NCBI RefSeq assembly: GCF_900188485.1
Contig: NZ_FZPH01000011.1
Span: forward strand, 62,001-126,000
Direction of reading: 5' to 3'
Origin: Asanoa hainanensis
GTDB lineage: Bacteria > Actinomycetota > Actinomycetes > Mycobacteriales > Micromonosporaceae
Length of the DNA stretch: 64,000 bases
The notes under the pieces were generated by a model. It made no database searches. It saw nothing but the letters and a program-made list of their open reading frames with translations, and was not told where the DNA came from. The translations under genes and the position numbers were made by a program. The first letter of the stretch is position 1. Each line of letters begins with the position of its first letter. Below are positions 24,404 through 31,621 of the stretch, piece by piece.

Positions 24404-25189
24404 ATGGCGACCGTGACGACCCGGGTGGGGCGGCTGCACGTCGAGGTCGAAGGGTCCGGTCCCCCGGCGGTGCTTTGGCACAGCCTGTTCGTCGACGGGG
24501 CGACCTGGGGCCGGCTCCGCCCCGACCTGGCCAAGGAACGGACCCTCGTGCTGATCGACGGCCCCGGACACGGCCGCAGTGGCGCGGCGCCCGGGCCGTT
24601 CACCCTGACGGACTGCGCCGACGCTGCCCGCGAGGTCCTGGCCGCACTCGCCATCTCCACGCCCGTCGACTGGATCGGCAACGCCTGGGGCGGCCACGTC
24701 GGGGTCTTCTTCGCCTCCGCACATCCGGACCTCTGCGCGAGCCTGGTCACCATCGCGTCGCCGATCACCGCGCTGTCGCCCGCCGACCGGCGCTCGGTGC
24801 GCCTGCTGCGCGCGCTGCACCGCCTGGCCGGCCCGCGCCCGGTCGCCGGGATTCTCGCGGATGTGTTGCTGGGCAAGGGATTCCCGGACACCGAGGCCAC
24901 CGCCACGGTGAAGGCGGCGTTCGTCCGCGCCGACCGCGCCGGCATGCGCCAGGCCATCCGCTCGATCAGCCTGGACCGGCCGGACGCCACCGACCGACTC
25001 GCCGCCATCAAGGCGCCGACGCTGATGGCCACGGGTGCCGACGATCCACTGTGCACACCGGACGACACGAAGGCGTGGGCGGCCCGGATTCCCGACGGGC
25101 GCGACGTCGTCCTATCGGGAGCCGGTCACCTCGCGCCGCTCTTCGCACCAAGGACCGCCGACGTGATCAAGGAGTTCTGGGCCGGCTAG
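24404..25189 (+). CDS. Alpha/beta hydrolase-fold protein with Ala in place of the nucleophile Ser
   Basis: This 261-residue protein follows the RsbQ/haloalkane-dehalogenase pattern: PPAVLWHSLFVDGATWGRL, IDGPGHGRSGAAPGPFTL, an acid residue in LMATGADDPLCTPDD and His in VLSGAGHLAPLFAP. The nucleophile elbow, however, reads DWIGNAWGGHVG: the position that is Ser in GxSxG is Ala (codon GCC). Either the enzyme works without a nucleophile Ser or it binds ligand only. The ATG at 24404 follows GGAGG by 5 bp. It is divergent from MarR and its stop shares CTAG with the converging oxygenase gene. Confidence 0.82.
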   Translation: MATVTTRVGRLHVEVEGSGPPAVLWHSLFVDGATWGRLRPDLAKERTLVLIDGPGHGRSGAAPGPFTLTDCADAAREVLAALAISTPVDWIGNAWGGHVGVFFASAHPDLCASLVTIASPITALSPADRRSVRLLRALHRLAGPRPVAGILADVLLGKGFPDTEATATVKAAFVRADRAGMRQAIRSISLDRPDATDRLAAIKAPTLMATGADDPLCTPDDTKAWAARIPDGRDVVLSGAGHLAPLFAPRTADVIKEFWAG

Positions 25190-26448
25190 CCCGGCACCGC
25201 CACGGCCTCGCGCAGCAGGCGGCGGGCCAGGACCAGGCACGACTCCTCGTCGTCGAGGCCCGGCAGGTCACCCACGCGGGTCACGGAGCCGTCCAGGAAG
25301 GCGGTCAGCGCCGCCGTGCACCCCGCCGGGAACGTCACCGCCCGGTCGGTCAGGCGCAGCCGGAGCTTTTCGGTGCCGTCCGGCTCCAACCGCCAGCGCA
25401 GCCCCCGGCGCGGCACGATGTGGGAGTCCGCGGCCAGCGACGACAGGGCCGCGGCCTGGGCCAGGGGCCGCAGCGGGGCCGGGCGGGCGGCCGGCCACGA
25501 CCGGCGGCGCAGGCGCTCGGCGACCGCCGCCGGTGACGCCGTCTCCAGCCAGGACCGCAGCGCCTCGACCGTCTCGGTGAGCTCCGGTTCGAGCTGGTCC
25601 TGGTCGCTGACGTCGAGGGCGTACGGCAGCGTCGCCCGCAGGCGCGGGTCCTCGGCCGCCTCCGCGAGCAGGGCCTCGACCAGGGCGTACCGCGTCAGGG
25701 CCCGGATCCCGATCGTGATGTGCAGCGACGAGTCGTCCTGGGCGGCGGCGCTGTGCAGCCAGCCCCGGGGCAGATAGAGCGCGTCTCCGGGCTCCAGGAC
25801 CACGTCCAGCGCCGGTTCGCCGGCCGCCGTCGCGGAGACCTCCTCGGCCCGGCCGCCCCACGCCTGGCGCTCCAGCGGGTCCGCGAGCACGGGTGGGTGG
25901 ACGCGCCAGCGCTTGCGGCCGTCTACCTGGAGCACGAAGACGTCGTGGGTGTCGTAGTGGGTCGAGAAGCCCTGGTTGCCGGCCGGCGTCAGGTACGCGT
26001 TGATCTGCAGCGGCTGGCCGAGGGCCGAGCCGAGCTCGCCCGCGAACGCGATCAGCGGCGGCCACGTGCGGTGGAGCCCCTGGAAGACCAGGGTCGCGCC
26101 CTCGGCGTACAAAGCCATGATCTTCTCGTCGATGATCTGGTCGTCGATCTCGGCGCCCGCTCCCCCGCCGCCGGTGTAGCGGCCGGGCGGCACGAGGGCC
26201 CCGTCCTTCGCGACCCGCAGGAACGGGACCCGCAGGCCCCGGCGACTCAGCAGCTCGTCGGCGTCCGACGGGGACAGCAGGTCGCGGAAGCCGTCCGCGC
26301 CGTCGAGCTCGGAAGCCCGGGACAGCAACGGCGCCCGCCCCCAGTACGCGCCGGCGAACTTGGCCGCGTCCACGCTGACGCAACGGGCGAAGGCCGGGCG
26401 GCGCGCACCACCCGGCACAACCCCGTCGGCCGCGGCTCCCTCAGGCAC
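25186..26448 (-). CDS. ROX-type JmjC (cupin) 2-oxoglutarate oxygenase, predicted peptide His/Arg hydroxylase
   Basis: This ~420-residue protein has a JmjC core with iron ligands in FSTHYDTHDVFVLQVDGRKR (HxD near residues 164 and 166) and LEPGDALYLPRGWLHSA (His near 232). These match the ribosomal oxygenases NO66, MINA53 and YcfD, which hydroxylate His or Arg in ribosomal proteins using iron, O2 and 2-oxoglutarate. About 180 C-terminal residues fit their helical dimerisation and winged-helix parts (SPAAVAERLRRRSWPAARPA onward). The GTG at 26448 overlaps the stop of the repeat-peptide gene by 8 nt (GTGCCTGA); a GTG at 26418 is the alternative. It probably modifies that peptide. Confidence 0.82.
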   Translation of the reverse strand: MPEGAAADGVVPGGARRPAFARCVSVDAAKFAGAYWGRAPLLSRASELDGADGFRDLLSPSDADELLSRRGLRVPFLRVAKDGALVPPGRYTGGGGAGAEIDDQIIDEKIMALYAEGATLVFQGLHRTWPPLIAFAGELGSALGQPLQINAYLTPAGNQGFSTHYDTHDVFVLQVDGRKRWRVHPPVLADPLERQAWGGRAEEVSATAAGEPALDVVLEPGDALYLPRGWLHSAAAQDDSSLHITIGIRALTRYALVEALLAEAAEDPRLRATLPYALDVSDQDQLEPELTETVEALRSWLETASPAAVAERLRRRSWPAARPAPLRPLAQAAALSSLAADSHIVPRRGLRWRLEPDGTEKLRLRLTDRAVTFPAGCTAALTAFLDGSVTRVGDLPGLDDEESCLVLARRLLREAVAVPG

Positions 26449-26743
26449 CGCCGTCCGCACCGCCGTCGCGACCCTGCGGGTTGGTCCCGCCGTCCGCCGG
26501 ACCCTCGGCGCTGCCGTCCGCGCCACCGTCGTGGCCCTGCGGGTTCGTGCCGCCGTCGGCGACCCCCTCCGCGCTGCCGTCGGCACCGCCGTCGTGACCG
26601 GACGGGTTGGTGCCGCCGTCCGCCGGGCCCTCCGCACTGCCGTCCGCGCCGCCGTCGTGACCGGACGGGTTGGTGCCGCCGTCCGCCGGGCCTTCCGTGC
26701 TGCTGGCTCCGCTCGTGGCCATGTCGTCGTCGTCGAGTGTCAT
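26441..26743 (-). CDS. Four-repeat Gly/Asp-rich peptide, candidate substrate of the adjacent oxygenase
   Basis: This 100-residue protein consists of a 16-residue acidic leader (MTLDDDDMATSGASST) and exactly four 21-residue repeats running to the stop. Each repeat reads EG-P/V-ADGGTNP-S/Q-G-H/R-DGGADG-S/G-A. The single basic residue is His in repeats 1-3 and Arg in repeat 4. There is no Cys, aromatic residue or membrane segment; it should be disordered and very acidic. GAGGGGG sits 6 bp before the ATG. Gene order, the 8-nt overlap with the oxygenase and the repeat design suggest a multi-site substrate, perhaps a RiPP-like precursor. The family is unknown to me. Confidence 0.75.
   Translation of the reverse strand: MTLDDDDMATSGASSTEGPADGGTNPSGHDGGADGSAEGPADGGTNPSGHDGGADGSAEGVADGGTNPQGHDGGADGSAEGPADGGTNPQGRDGGADGGA
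26444..26695 (-). repeat. Four in-frame 63-bp tandem repeats
   Basis: Four 63-bp units encode the 21-residue repeats of the small peptide. Units differ at a few codons (Pro/Val, Ser/Gln, His/Arg, Ser/Gly) and keep the frame exactly, so the array is under coding constraint rather than being random satellite DNA. Confidence 0.9.
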
Positions 26744-26883
26744 GAGTAGCCCCCTCGCGCTCGTGACGCCCCGGGTGGAGGGGCGTTTCCACCGCTCCCC
26801 TACCCGTCGAACGATCACCTGTAACCCCAGAATGACCGGTCCGGACGGGCCTGCGTGCGGGAATCGGGGGTAAGTCAGGACCC

Positions 26884-27624
26884 GTGATCCTCGTCGGCAC
26901 CTCGGGTTGGCAGTACCGGGACTGGCGTGGCCCCTTCTACCCCGAGAAGCTGCCGCAGCGGGCCTGGATCGAGTACTACGCGGCCCGGTTCGCCACGGTG
27001 GAGATCAACAACGCCTTCTACCGGCTGCCGGAGCGGGACACCTTCGTTCAGTGGCGGGAGCGCACGCCCGACGACTTCAGCGTGGGGGTCAAGATGAGCC
27101 GCTACCTCACCCACATCAGGCGTCTCAAGGACCCCGCGGAGCCGGTGCAGCGCTTCCTGGACCACGCGGCGGGGCTCGGCGACCGGCTCGGACCGGTGCT
27201 GGTCCAGCTTCCACCCAACCTGAAGGCGGATCCCGGCGCACTCGACGACGTGCTGGCCCGCTTTCCGCGTGGGGTCCGGGTCGCGGTCGAGCCCCGGCAT
27301 GCGAGTTGGTGGGCCGAGGAGGTCCGGGCGGTGTTGGAAAGACACCACGCCGCGCTGGTGTGGGCCGACCGGCTCGGCCGCCCGACGACGCCGTTGTGGC
27401 GCACCACCGACTGGGGTTACCTGAGATTCCACGAAGGACGGGCGACACCCCGGCCGCGGTACGGGCGCAGCGCGTTGCGTACCTGGGCGGGGCGGCTGAA
27501 GGACGCGTTCGGCGACGCGTACGTGTACTTCAACAACGACCACGGCGGCGCGGCCGTGGCCGACGCGGTGGTGTTCGCGCGCGTCGCGGCGGCCACGGGA
27601 CTGACCCCCTCGCGTACGCCATGA
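26884..27624 (+). CDS. DUF72 family protein (YecE-like)
   Basis: This 246-residue TIM-barrel-like protein starts at a GTG with MILVGTSGWQYRDWRGPFYP. It carries the DUF72 marks VEINNAFYRLP, FSVGVKMSRYLTH, VLVQLPPN, VAVEPRHASWW and YVYFNNDHGGAAVADA. The family's function is not established. It overlaps surE by ATGA, so both are translated from one message. A second DUF72 gene of a different branch lies at 31622. Confidence 0.87.
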   Translation: MILVGTSGWQYRDWRGPFYPEKLPQRAWIEYYAARFATVEINNAFYRLPERDTFVQWRERTPDDFSVGVKMSRYLTHIRRLKDPAEPVQRFLDHAAGLGDRLGPVLVQLPPNLKADPGALDDVLARFPRGVRVAVEPRHASWWAEEVRAVLERHHAALVWADRLGRPTTPLWRTTDWGYLRFHEGRATPRPRYGRSALRTWAGRLKDAFGDAYVYFNNDHGGAAVADAVVFARVAAATGLTPSRTP

Positions 27625-28400
27625 GCCCGCGGGTCCTGGTCACCAACGACGACGGCATCGACGCCGTCGGCATCCGGGTGCTCGCCGCGGCGCTGGCGGC
27701 CCGGGGCCTCGACACGGTGGTCGCCGCGCCACGGGTCGACTCCAGCGGCACGAGCGCCGCCCTGACCGCGACCGAGGACGACGGCCGGGTGCTGCTCGAG
27801 CGCCGCGACGTCGACGGCGTGCCGGGGTACGCGATCGCCGGCTCGCCCGCCTACATCACGCTGCTGGGCCTGCGGGGTGCCGTCGGCCCGCCACCGGACC
27901 TGGTGGTGTCCGGGATCAACCGGGGCGCGAACGCCGGCCGCGCGGTGCTGCACTCGGGCACGGTCGGCGCGGCGCTGACCGCCTCGGCGGCGGGGTGCCG
28001 GGCCATGGCCGTCTCACTGGACATCCTGTCGGCGTCGGCGGCGACGACCGCCAGCGGCGGAGCGGTGATGCGGATGACCGCGGCCGACGAGGCCCGCCGC
28101 AACTGGCACACCGCCGCCGCGACCGCGGTGGACCTCGTCGACGAGCTGCTGGCCGCGCCCGCCGGCGTGGTGCTCAACGTCAACGTGCCCGACCTGCCGG
28201 CCTCGCGGTTGCGCGGGGTACGGCGGGCGTCGCTCGCCGCCTTCGGGCAGGTGCAGATGACCGTCGTGGAGTCCGGCGAAGGCTTCGTCCGGACCGCGCT
28301 GGAGGAGTCCGGCGAGAAGCTCGTGCCGGGAACGGACCTCGCCGCGCTGGCCGAGGGCTACGCCACGGTCACCGCCCTGCGCGCTCTCACCGAGCTCTAG
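27621..28400 (+). CDS. surE: SurE-family 5'/3'-nucleotidase
   Basis: This 259-residue enzyme has the SurE motifs: RVLVTNDDGIDAVGIRVLAA with the metal-binding DD, DLVVSGINRGANAGR and VLHSGTVGAALTAS. SurE removes phosphate from nucleoside 5'- and 3'-monophosphates. Residues 140-180 are more Ala/Thr/Ser-rich than usual. The ATG at 27621 overlaps the DUF72 stop. The stop shares CTAG with the converging gene at 28397. Confidence 0.88.
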   Translation: MSPRVLVTNDDGIDAVGIRVLAAALAARGLDTVVAAPRVDSSGTSAALTATEDDGRVLLERRDVDGVPGYAIAGSPAYITLLGLRGAVGPPPDLVVSGINRGANAGRAVLHSGTVGAALTASAAGCRAMAVSLDILSASAATTASGGAVMRMTAADEARRNWHTAAATAVDLVDELLAAPAGVVLNVNVPDLPASRLRGVRRASLAAFGQVQMTVVESGEGFVRTALEESGEKLVPGTDLAALAEGYATVTALRALTEL

Positions 28401-28849
28401 GCCATAGCCGCGGCCTGGGCGTCCCACATCGCGATCACGACGCCGGCCACGAAGACCTGTGCCGGTGTCGGCATGCCCGGCAGGTCGAGCTCCACGTCGC
28501 GCCGCCAGGCGCTCGGGCGCCGCGCGTAGCCGACCCCCTGGTCACCCACGTAGAGATCCTGTTGCTGGCTCCACATCGAGCGCCAGCGGAACTGGTAGGT
28601 CTGGCCGCCGTACGTCACGGTCCACTTCTTGCGGCCGACCTTGTCGGCCACCGCGACCTCGTCGCCGTTCCCGTCGACCATCGTGTGCCGGGTGCCCCAG
28701 GTGTTGGAGCTGATCTGGTAGTCGTGACCGTCCAACGTGCACTTCCCGCCCTGCTTCCAGAGCGAGGCCTGCCAGGTCGTCAGCGGTCGGCCGTCGAGCG
28801 CGAGCTCGTAGGTGTTGCGCCACGTGCTGGCGGGGCGGGCGGTGAGCAT
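28397..28849 (-). CDS. Beta-rich hypothetical protein (LURP-one/Tubby-like possible)
   Basis: This 150-residue protein reads as a run of beta strands: STWRNTYELALDGRPLTTW, YQISSNTWGTRHTMVDGNGD, VAVADKVGRKKWTVTYGGQT and YQFRWRSMWSQQQDLYVGDQ. It ends in a hydrophobic helix (AQVFVAGVVIAMWDAQAAAM). The D-N-GD plus GRKKWTV pattern recalls LURP-one-related phospholipid-binding folds, but that is a weak resemblance. It lies 9 bp downstream of the DinB-like gene on the same strand. Confidence 0.55.
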   Translation of the reverse strand: MLTARPASTWRNTYELALDGRPLTTWQASLWKQGGKCTLDGHDYQISSNTWGTRHTMVDGNGDEVAVADKVGRKKWTVTYGGQTYQFRWRSMWSQQQDLYVGDQGVGYARRPSAWRRDVELDLPGMPTPAQVFVAGVVIAMWDAQAAAMA

Positions 28850-28858
28850 GCCTGCACG

Positions 28859-29491
28859 CTATCCGCGCAGCGTAACGGGCCGGCCGTCCCAGCGCCACGA
28901 GTCACGCAGCGGGTGGCCGGGCAGCGCGATCCGGCCGGTCGCCCACAGGAGCCGCTCCCACGGGTCCGGGTGTTCCGGCAGGTCCGGGAACAGCCGCTCG
29001 ATGACCCGCTCGCACAGCTCGGCCGGCGGCTGCCAGGGCAGGCCCAGGGTGGTCGCCACGTCGTGGGCGTGCACGACGGTCTCGACGACGCCCATCGCGG
29101 CGAAGCCCTCCGGGTCGCTGATGCCGTACGCGTGGTGGGAGAGACGGTCGGCGGGCGCACCGGCGACGACGCCGGCCAGCATGGCGCCGCAGCCGTCCAG
29201 CACCCGCAGCAGGCCGAGGGTGCCGGCGGCGCGGTCGACGAAGATGGTCAGGGCGGGGCCGCCCTCGCGCAGGTACCGCCAGCCGGCCGGTACGTGGGTG
29301 TCGGTGGGCGGGTCGGACGGGCCGATCTGCATCGCGTACGCGAACAGGTCGTCCGCGGTGTGCTCGATGGTCTCCCAGCACGTCCAGGTGAGCGCGCCGG
29401 CCGGCACGTCCCAGGCGTCGTCGGGCACGTCACGCAAGGTCGCGCGGAGCAAAGCCACGACAGTGGTCACGTCGGCAGGGGTAACCGTCAC
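28859..29491 (-). CDS. Maleylpyruvate isomerase/DinB-like metal-binding protein
   Basis: This 210-residue protein is of the mycothiol-dependent maleylpyruvate isomerase N-terminal (DinB-like) type. The four-helix core has LTWTCWETIEHTADDLFAYA with a metal-binding His, and a second His site in VVETVVHAHDVATTLGLPW. Family members use mycothiol as cofactor, consistent with mshC in this genome. The GTG at 29491 gives MTVTPADVTTVVALLRATLR; the open frame extends to 29533 without support. Confidence 0.78.
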   Translation of the reverse strand: MTVTPADVTTVVALLRATLRDVPDDAWDVPAGALTWTCWETIEHTADDLFAYAMQIGPSDPPTDTHVPAGWRYLREGGPALTIFVDRAAGTLGLLRVLDGCGAMLAGVVAGAPADRLSHHAYGISDPEGFAAMGVVETVVHAHDVATTLGLPWQPPAELCERVIERLFPDLPEHPDPWERLLWATGRIALPGHPLRDSWRWDGRPVTLRG

Positions 29492-29513
29492 GGGCGGGAC
29501 CCTAGCAAACCCG

Positions 29514-30440
29514 TTACGTGAGCAGGGCAGCAATTATCACCAAAGCGGGTACGGCGGCGAGGGTGGACAGCACGATGGCGTCCCGGGCCAGGCCGGTGGC
29601 GCGGTCGTAGCGGGTGGCGTACACGAAGAGGTTCTGGGCGCTGGGCAGGGCCGACAGCACAACGGCGGCGAGCAGCGCGTGGCCGTCGAGGTGGAACAGG
29701 AAGTGGCCGATCGCCCAGGCGACGGTGGGCTGCACGACGACCTTGAGGCCGACGGCGAGATAGCGCTGGGGTGCGTCCGGGCCGCCGGCGAACGGGCGGC
29801 TGCCGCGCAGCGCGAGCCCGAGGGCGATCAGGGCCAGCGGCACGGCTGCCCCGCCGACCAGGTCGAACGGGCGGAGCACCTCGGGCGGCAGGCGCCAGCC
29901 GGCGGCAGCCACCACCAGGCCGCAGAGGCAGGCGACGCTGATCGGGTTGCGCAGCGGCGCGGAGAGCAGCCGCAGCGGCGCGGGGCGGTGGCCGGCCGCG
30001 GTCACGTCCAGCACGGCCAGGCCCGTCGGGGTCGCGATCAGGAGCTGGAAGAGCAGCACGGGTACGACCAGAGAGGCGTCGCCGAGCACGTACGCGGCGA
30101 TGGGCAGGCCGAGGTTGCCGGCGTTGACGTACGACGCGCAGAGCGCACCGATGGTCACCTCGGCCGCCGGCCGTCTCGGCAGGGTGACGGCCACGTAGAG
30201 CGCCGCCGCCACCAGCGTGCTGAGCACGAAGACGGCCAGCGCCGGGGTGAACACCTTGTCGAGGCTGGAGGTGGCCAGCGTCGAGAAGAGCAGGGCCGGT
30301 GCGGCGAGGTAGAAGACCAGGCGGGCGAGCAGCGTGGTCGCGTCCGGGCCGAGGACGCCGAAACGGCCCGCCAGGTAGCCGGCCAGCGTCACCAGCCAGA
30401 TCCCGGCGAACCCGGTCAGCACGGCCCGCATGCCGGACAT
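29514..30440 (-). CDS. AEC family transporter (auxin-efflux-carrier-like)
   Basis: This 308-residue protein has about ten membrane segments in two halves, for example AVLTGFAGIWLVTLAGYLAG, LLARLVFYLAAPALLFSTLA and PQRYLAVGLKVVVQPTVAWA. The conserved motifs YVNAGNLGLPIAAYVLGD and LSALPSAQNLFVYATRY fit the AEC family of small organic-anion carriers. The substrate is unknown. The ATG at 30440 is used; an ATG at 30431 is possible. It is divergent from the uridine-kinase-like gene by 28 bp. Confidence 0.87.
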   Translation of the reverse strand: MSGMRAVLTGFAGIWLVTLAGYLAGRFGVLGPDATTLLARLVFYLAAPALLFSTLATSSLDKVFTPALAVFVLSTLVAAALYVAVTLPRRPAAEVTIGALCASYVNAGNLGLPIAAYVLGDASLVVPVLLFQLLIATPTGLAVLDVTAAGHRPAPLRLLSAPLRNPISVACLCGLVVAAAGWRLPPEVLRPFDLVGGAAVPLALIALGLALRGSRPFAGGPDAPQRYLAVGLKVVVQPTVAWAIGHFLFHLDGHALLAAVVLSALPSAQNLFVYATRYDRATGLARDAIVLSTLAAVPALVIIAALLT

Positions 30441-30468
30441 CCTGCCGGTGCCAGGGCATCATGGGCGG

Positions 30469-31143
30469 GTGCGTGTGCGGCCGATCACTCCGGAACTGTT
30501 CGTCGACGGTCTCGCATCGCGGATCGCGTCGGCCTCTCCGGAGGGCCGGATCCGGGTCGCGCTGGACGGCCCGCCGCCGGCTGGTGCCTCTCCGCTGTCG
30601 ACCGCCGTTTCAGACAACCCGTTGGCCGGGCCGGGCCCGCTGGCATCCGTGCTGGTCGACGAGCTGCGGCTGCGGGGGCGGCCGGCGCGTGTCGTACCCG
30701 CGAACGGGTTCCTCCGGGCCGCGTCGTTGCGCTTCGAACAGGGCCGGACCAACCCCGACGCGTTCTACACGGACTGGCTCGACGAGCCCGGGCTGCGGCG
30801 CGAGGTGCTCGACCCGGCCGGGCCCGGCGGCACCGGGCGGATCCTGCCGTCGCTGTGGGACCCGGCGACCGACCGGGCGAGCCGGGCCGGCTACGAGCCG
30901 CTGGAGCCGACCGCCGCGGTGCTGGTCACGGGTGGTTTCCTGCTCGGCGGCGCGCTGGCCTTCGACGTGACCGTCCATCTCGTGGTGTCGCCGGGCGCGC
31001 TGGCCCGGCGGACCCCGGCGGACTGGGCATGGACGCTGCCGGCCTGGCGGCGGTACGCGGACGAGGTCGACCCGGCCGGCTGGGCCGACGTGGTGGTGCG
31101 CGCCGACGATCCACTCCATCCGGCCCTGGTCGAGCGCGAGTGA
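30469..31143 (+). CDS. Uridine-kinase-like protein with a degenerate P-loop
   Basis: This 224-residue protein has the uridine-kinase layout: IRVALDGPPPAGASPLSTAV in the P-loop position, ARVVPANGFLRAASLRFEQG, then FYTDWLDEPGLRREVLDPAG and LEPTAAVLVTGGFLLGGALA. The Walker A Lys-Thr/Ser pair is lost: the loop ends G-A-S instead of G-K-T. Several actinobacterial homologues have similarly degenerate loops, so this may be a non-catalytic or altered family. The GTG at 30469 is the start. Confidence 0.72.
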   Translation: MRVRPITPELFVDGLASRIASASPEGRIRVALDGPPPAGASPLSTAVSDNPLAGPGPLASVLVDELRLRGRPARVVPANGFLRAASLRFEQGRTNPDAFYTDWLDEPGLRREVLDPAGPGGTGRILPSLWDPATDRASRAGYEPLEPTAAVLVTGGFLLGGALAFDVTVHLVVSPGALARRTPADWAWTLPAWRRYADEVDPAGWADVVVRADDPLHPALVERE

Positions 31144-31233
31144 ACGCGAGTGAAATGAATGAGCGGTTTGACCTTCGGGCATGATGGGTACTCGCCCGCA
31201 CCTCCACCTCCACCACCTGGAAGGGCGGCCGCC

Positions 31234-31611
31234 ATGTTGATCGAGGACGCGACCCGAGCCGAGCAGATCCGGCTCACCCTGCAGGCCCGGGTGGACGAGC
31301 TGACCGCCGAGTACGAGGCCGAGCGCGAGCGGGGCCTGCTGCTCCGCCTGGTCGAGGCGCGCGACACGGCCGGCGACGACCAGGCCGACAGCGGCTCGAA
31401 GGCCGCCGAGCACGACACGTTCCGGTCGGTGCTGGGTGTCATCGACGAACGCCGTTCGCAGTACGAGCACGCGTTGTCCCGGCTGGCCGCGGGCAGCTAC
31501 GGCGCCTGCGAGACCTGCGCCGCCCCGATTCCGGTCGAGCGGCTGGAGATCTTCCCGGCGGCGACCTCGTGCGTGGCCTGCAAGCAGACGCGGGAGCGCC
31601 GGGCGGCCTAG
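31234..31611 (+). CDS. TraR/DksA C4 zinc-finger protein
   Basis: This 125-residue protein has an N-terminal coiled-coil (AEQIRLTLQARVDELTAEYE) and a C4 zinc finger at the C-terminus (GACETCAAPIPVERLEIFPA with TSCVACKQ). DksA/TraR proteins bind RNA polymerase through its secondary channel; the actinobacterial branch is less studied. The coiled-coil tip lacks an obvious DxxDxA pair in the usual place, so ppGpp co-action is uncertain. The ATG at 31234 follows GGAAGGG. Confidence 0.85.
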   Translation: MLIEDATRAEQIRLTLQARVDELTAEYEAERERGLLLRLVEARDTAGDDQADSGSKAAEHDTFRSVLGVIDERRSQYEHALSRLAAGSYGACETCAAPIPVERLEIFPAATSCVACKQTRERRAA

Positions 31612-31621
31612 TCTCGTTGGT

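Noticed and set aside
26441..26743. RTX or collagen-like calcium-binding repeats
   Set aside because: The 21-residue unit lacks the GGxGxDxxx nonapeptide and Gly-X-Y periodicity.
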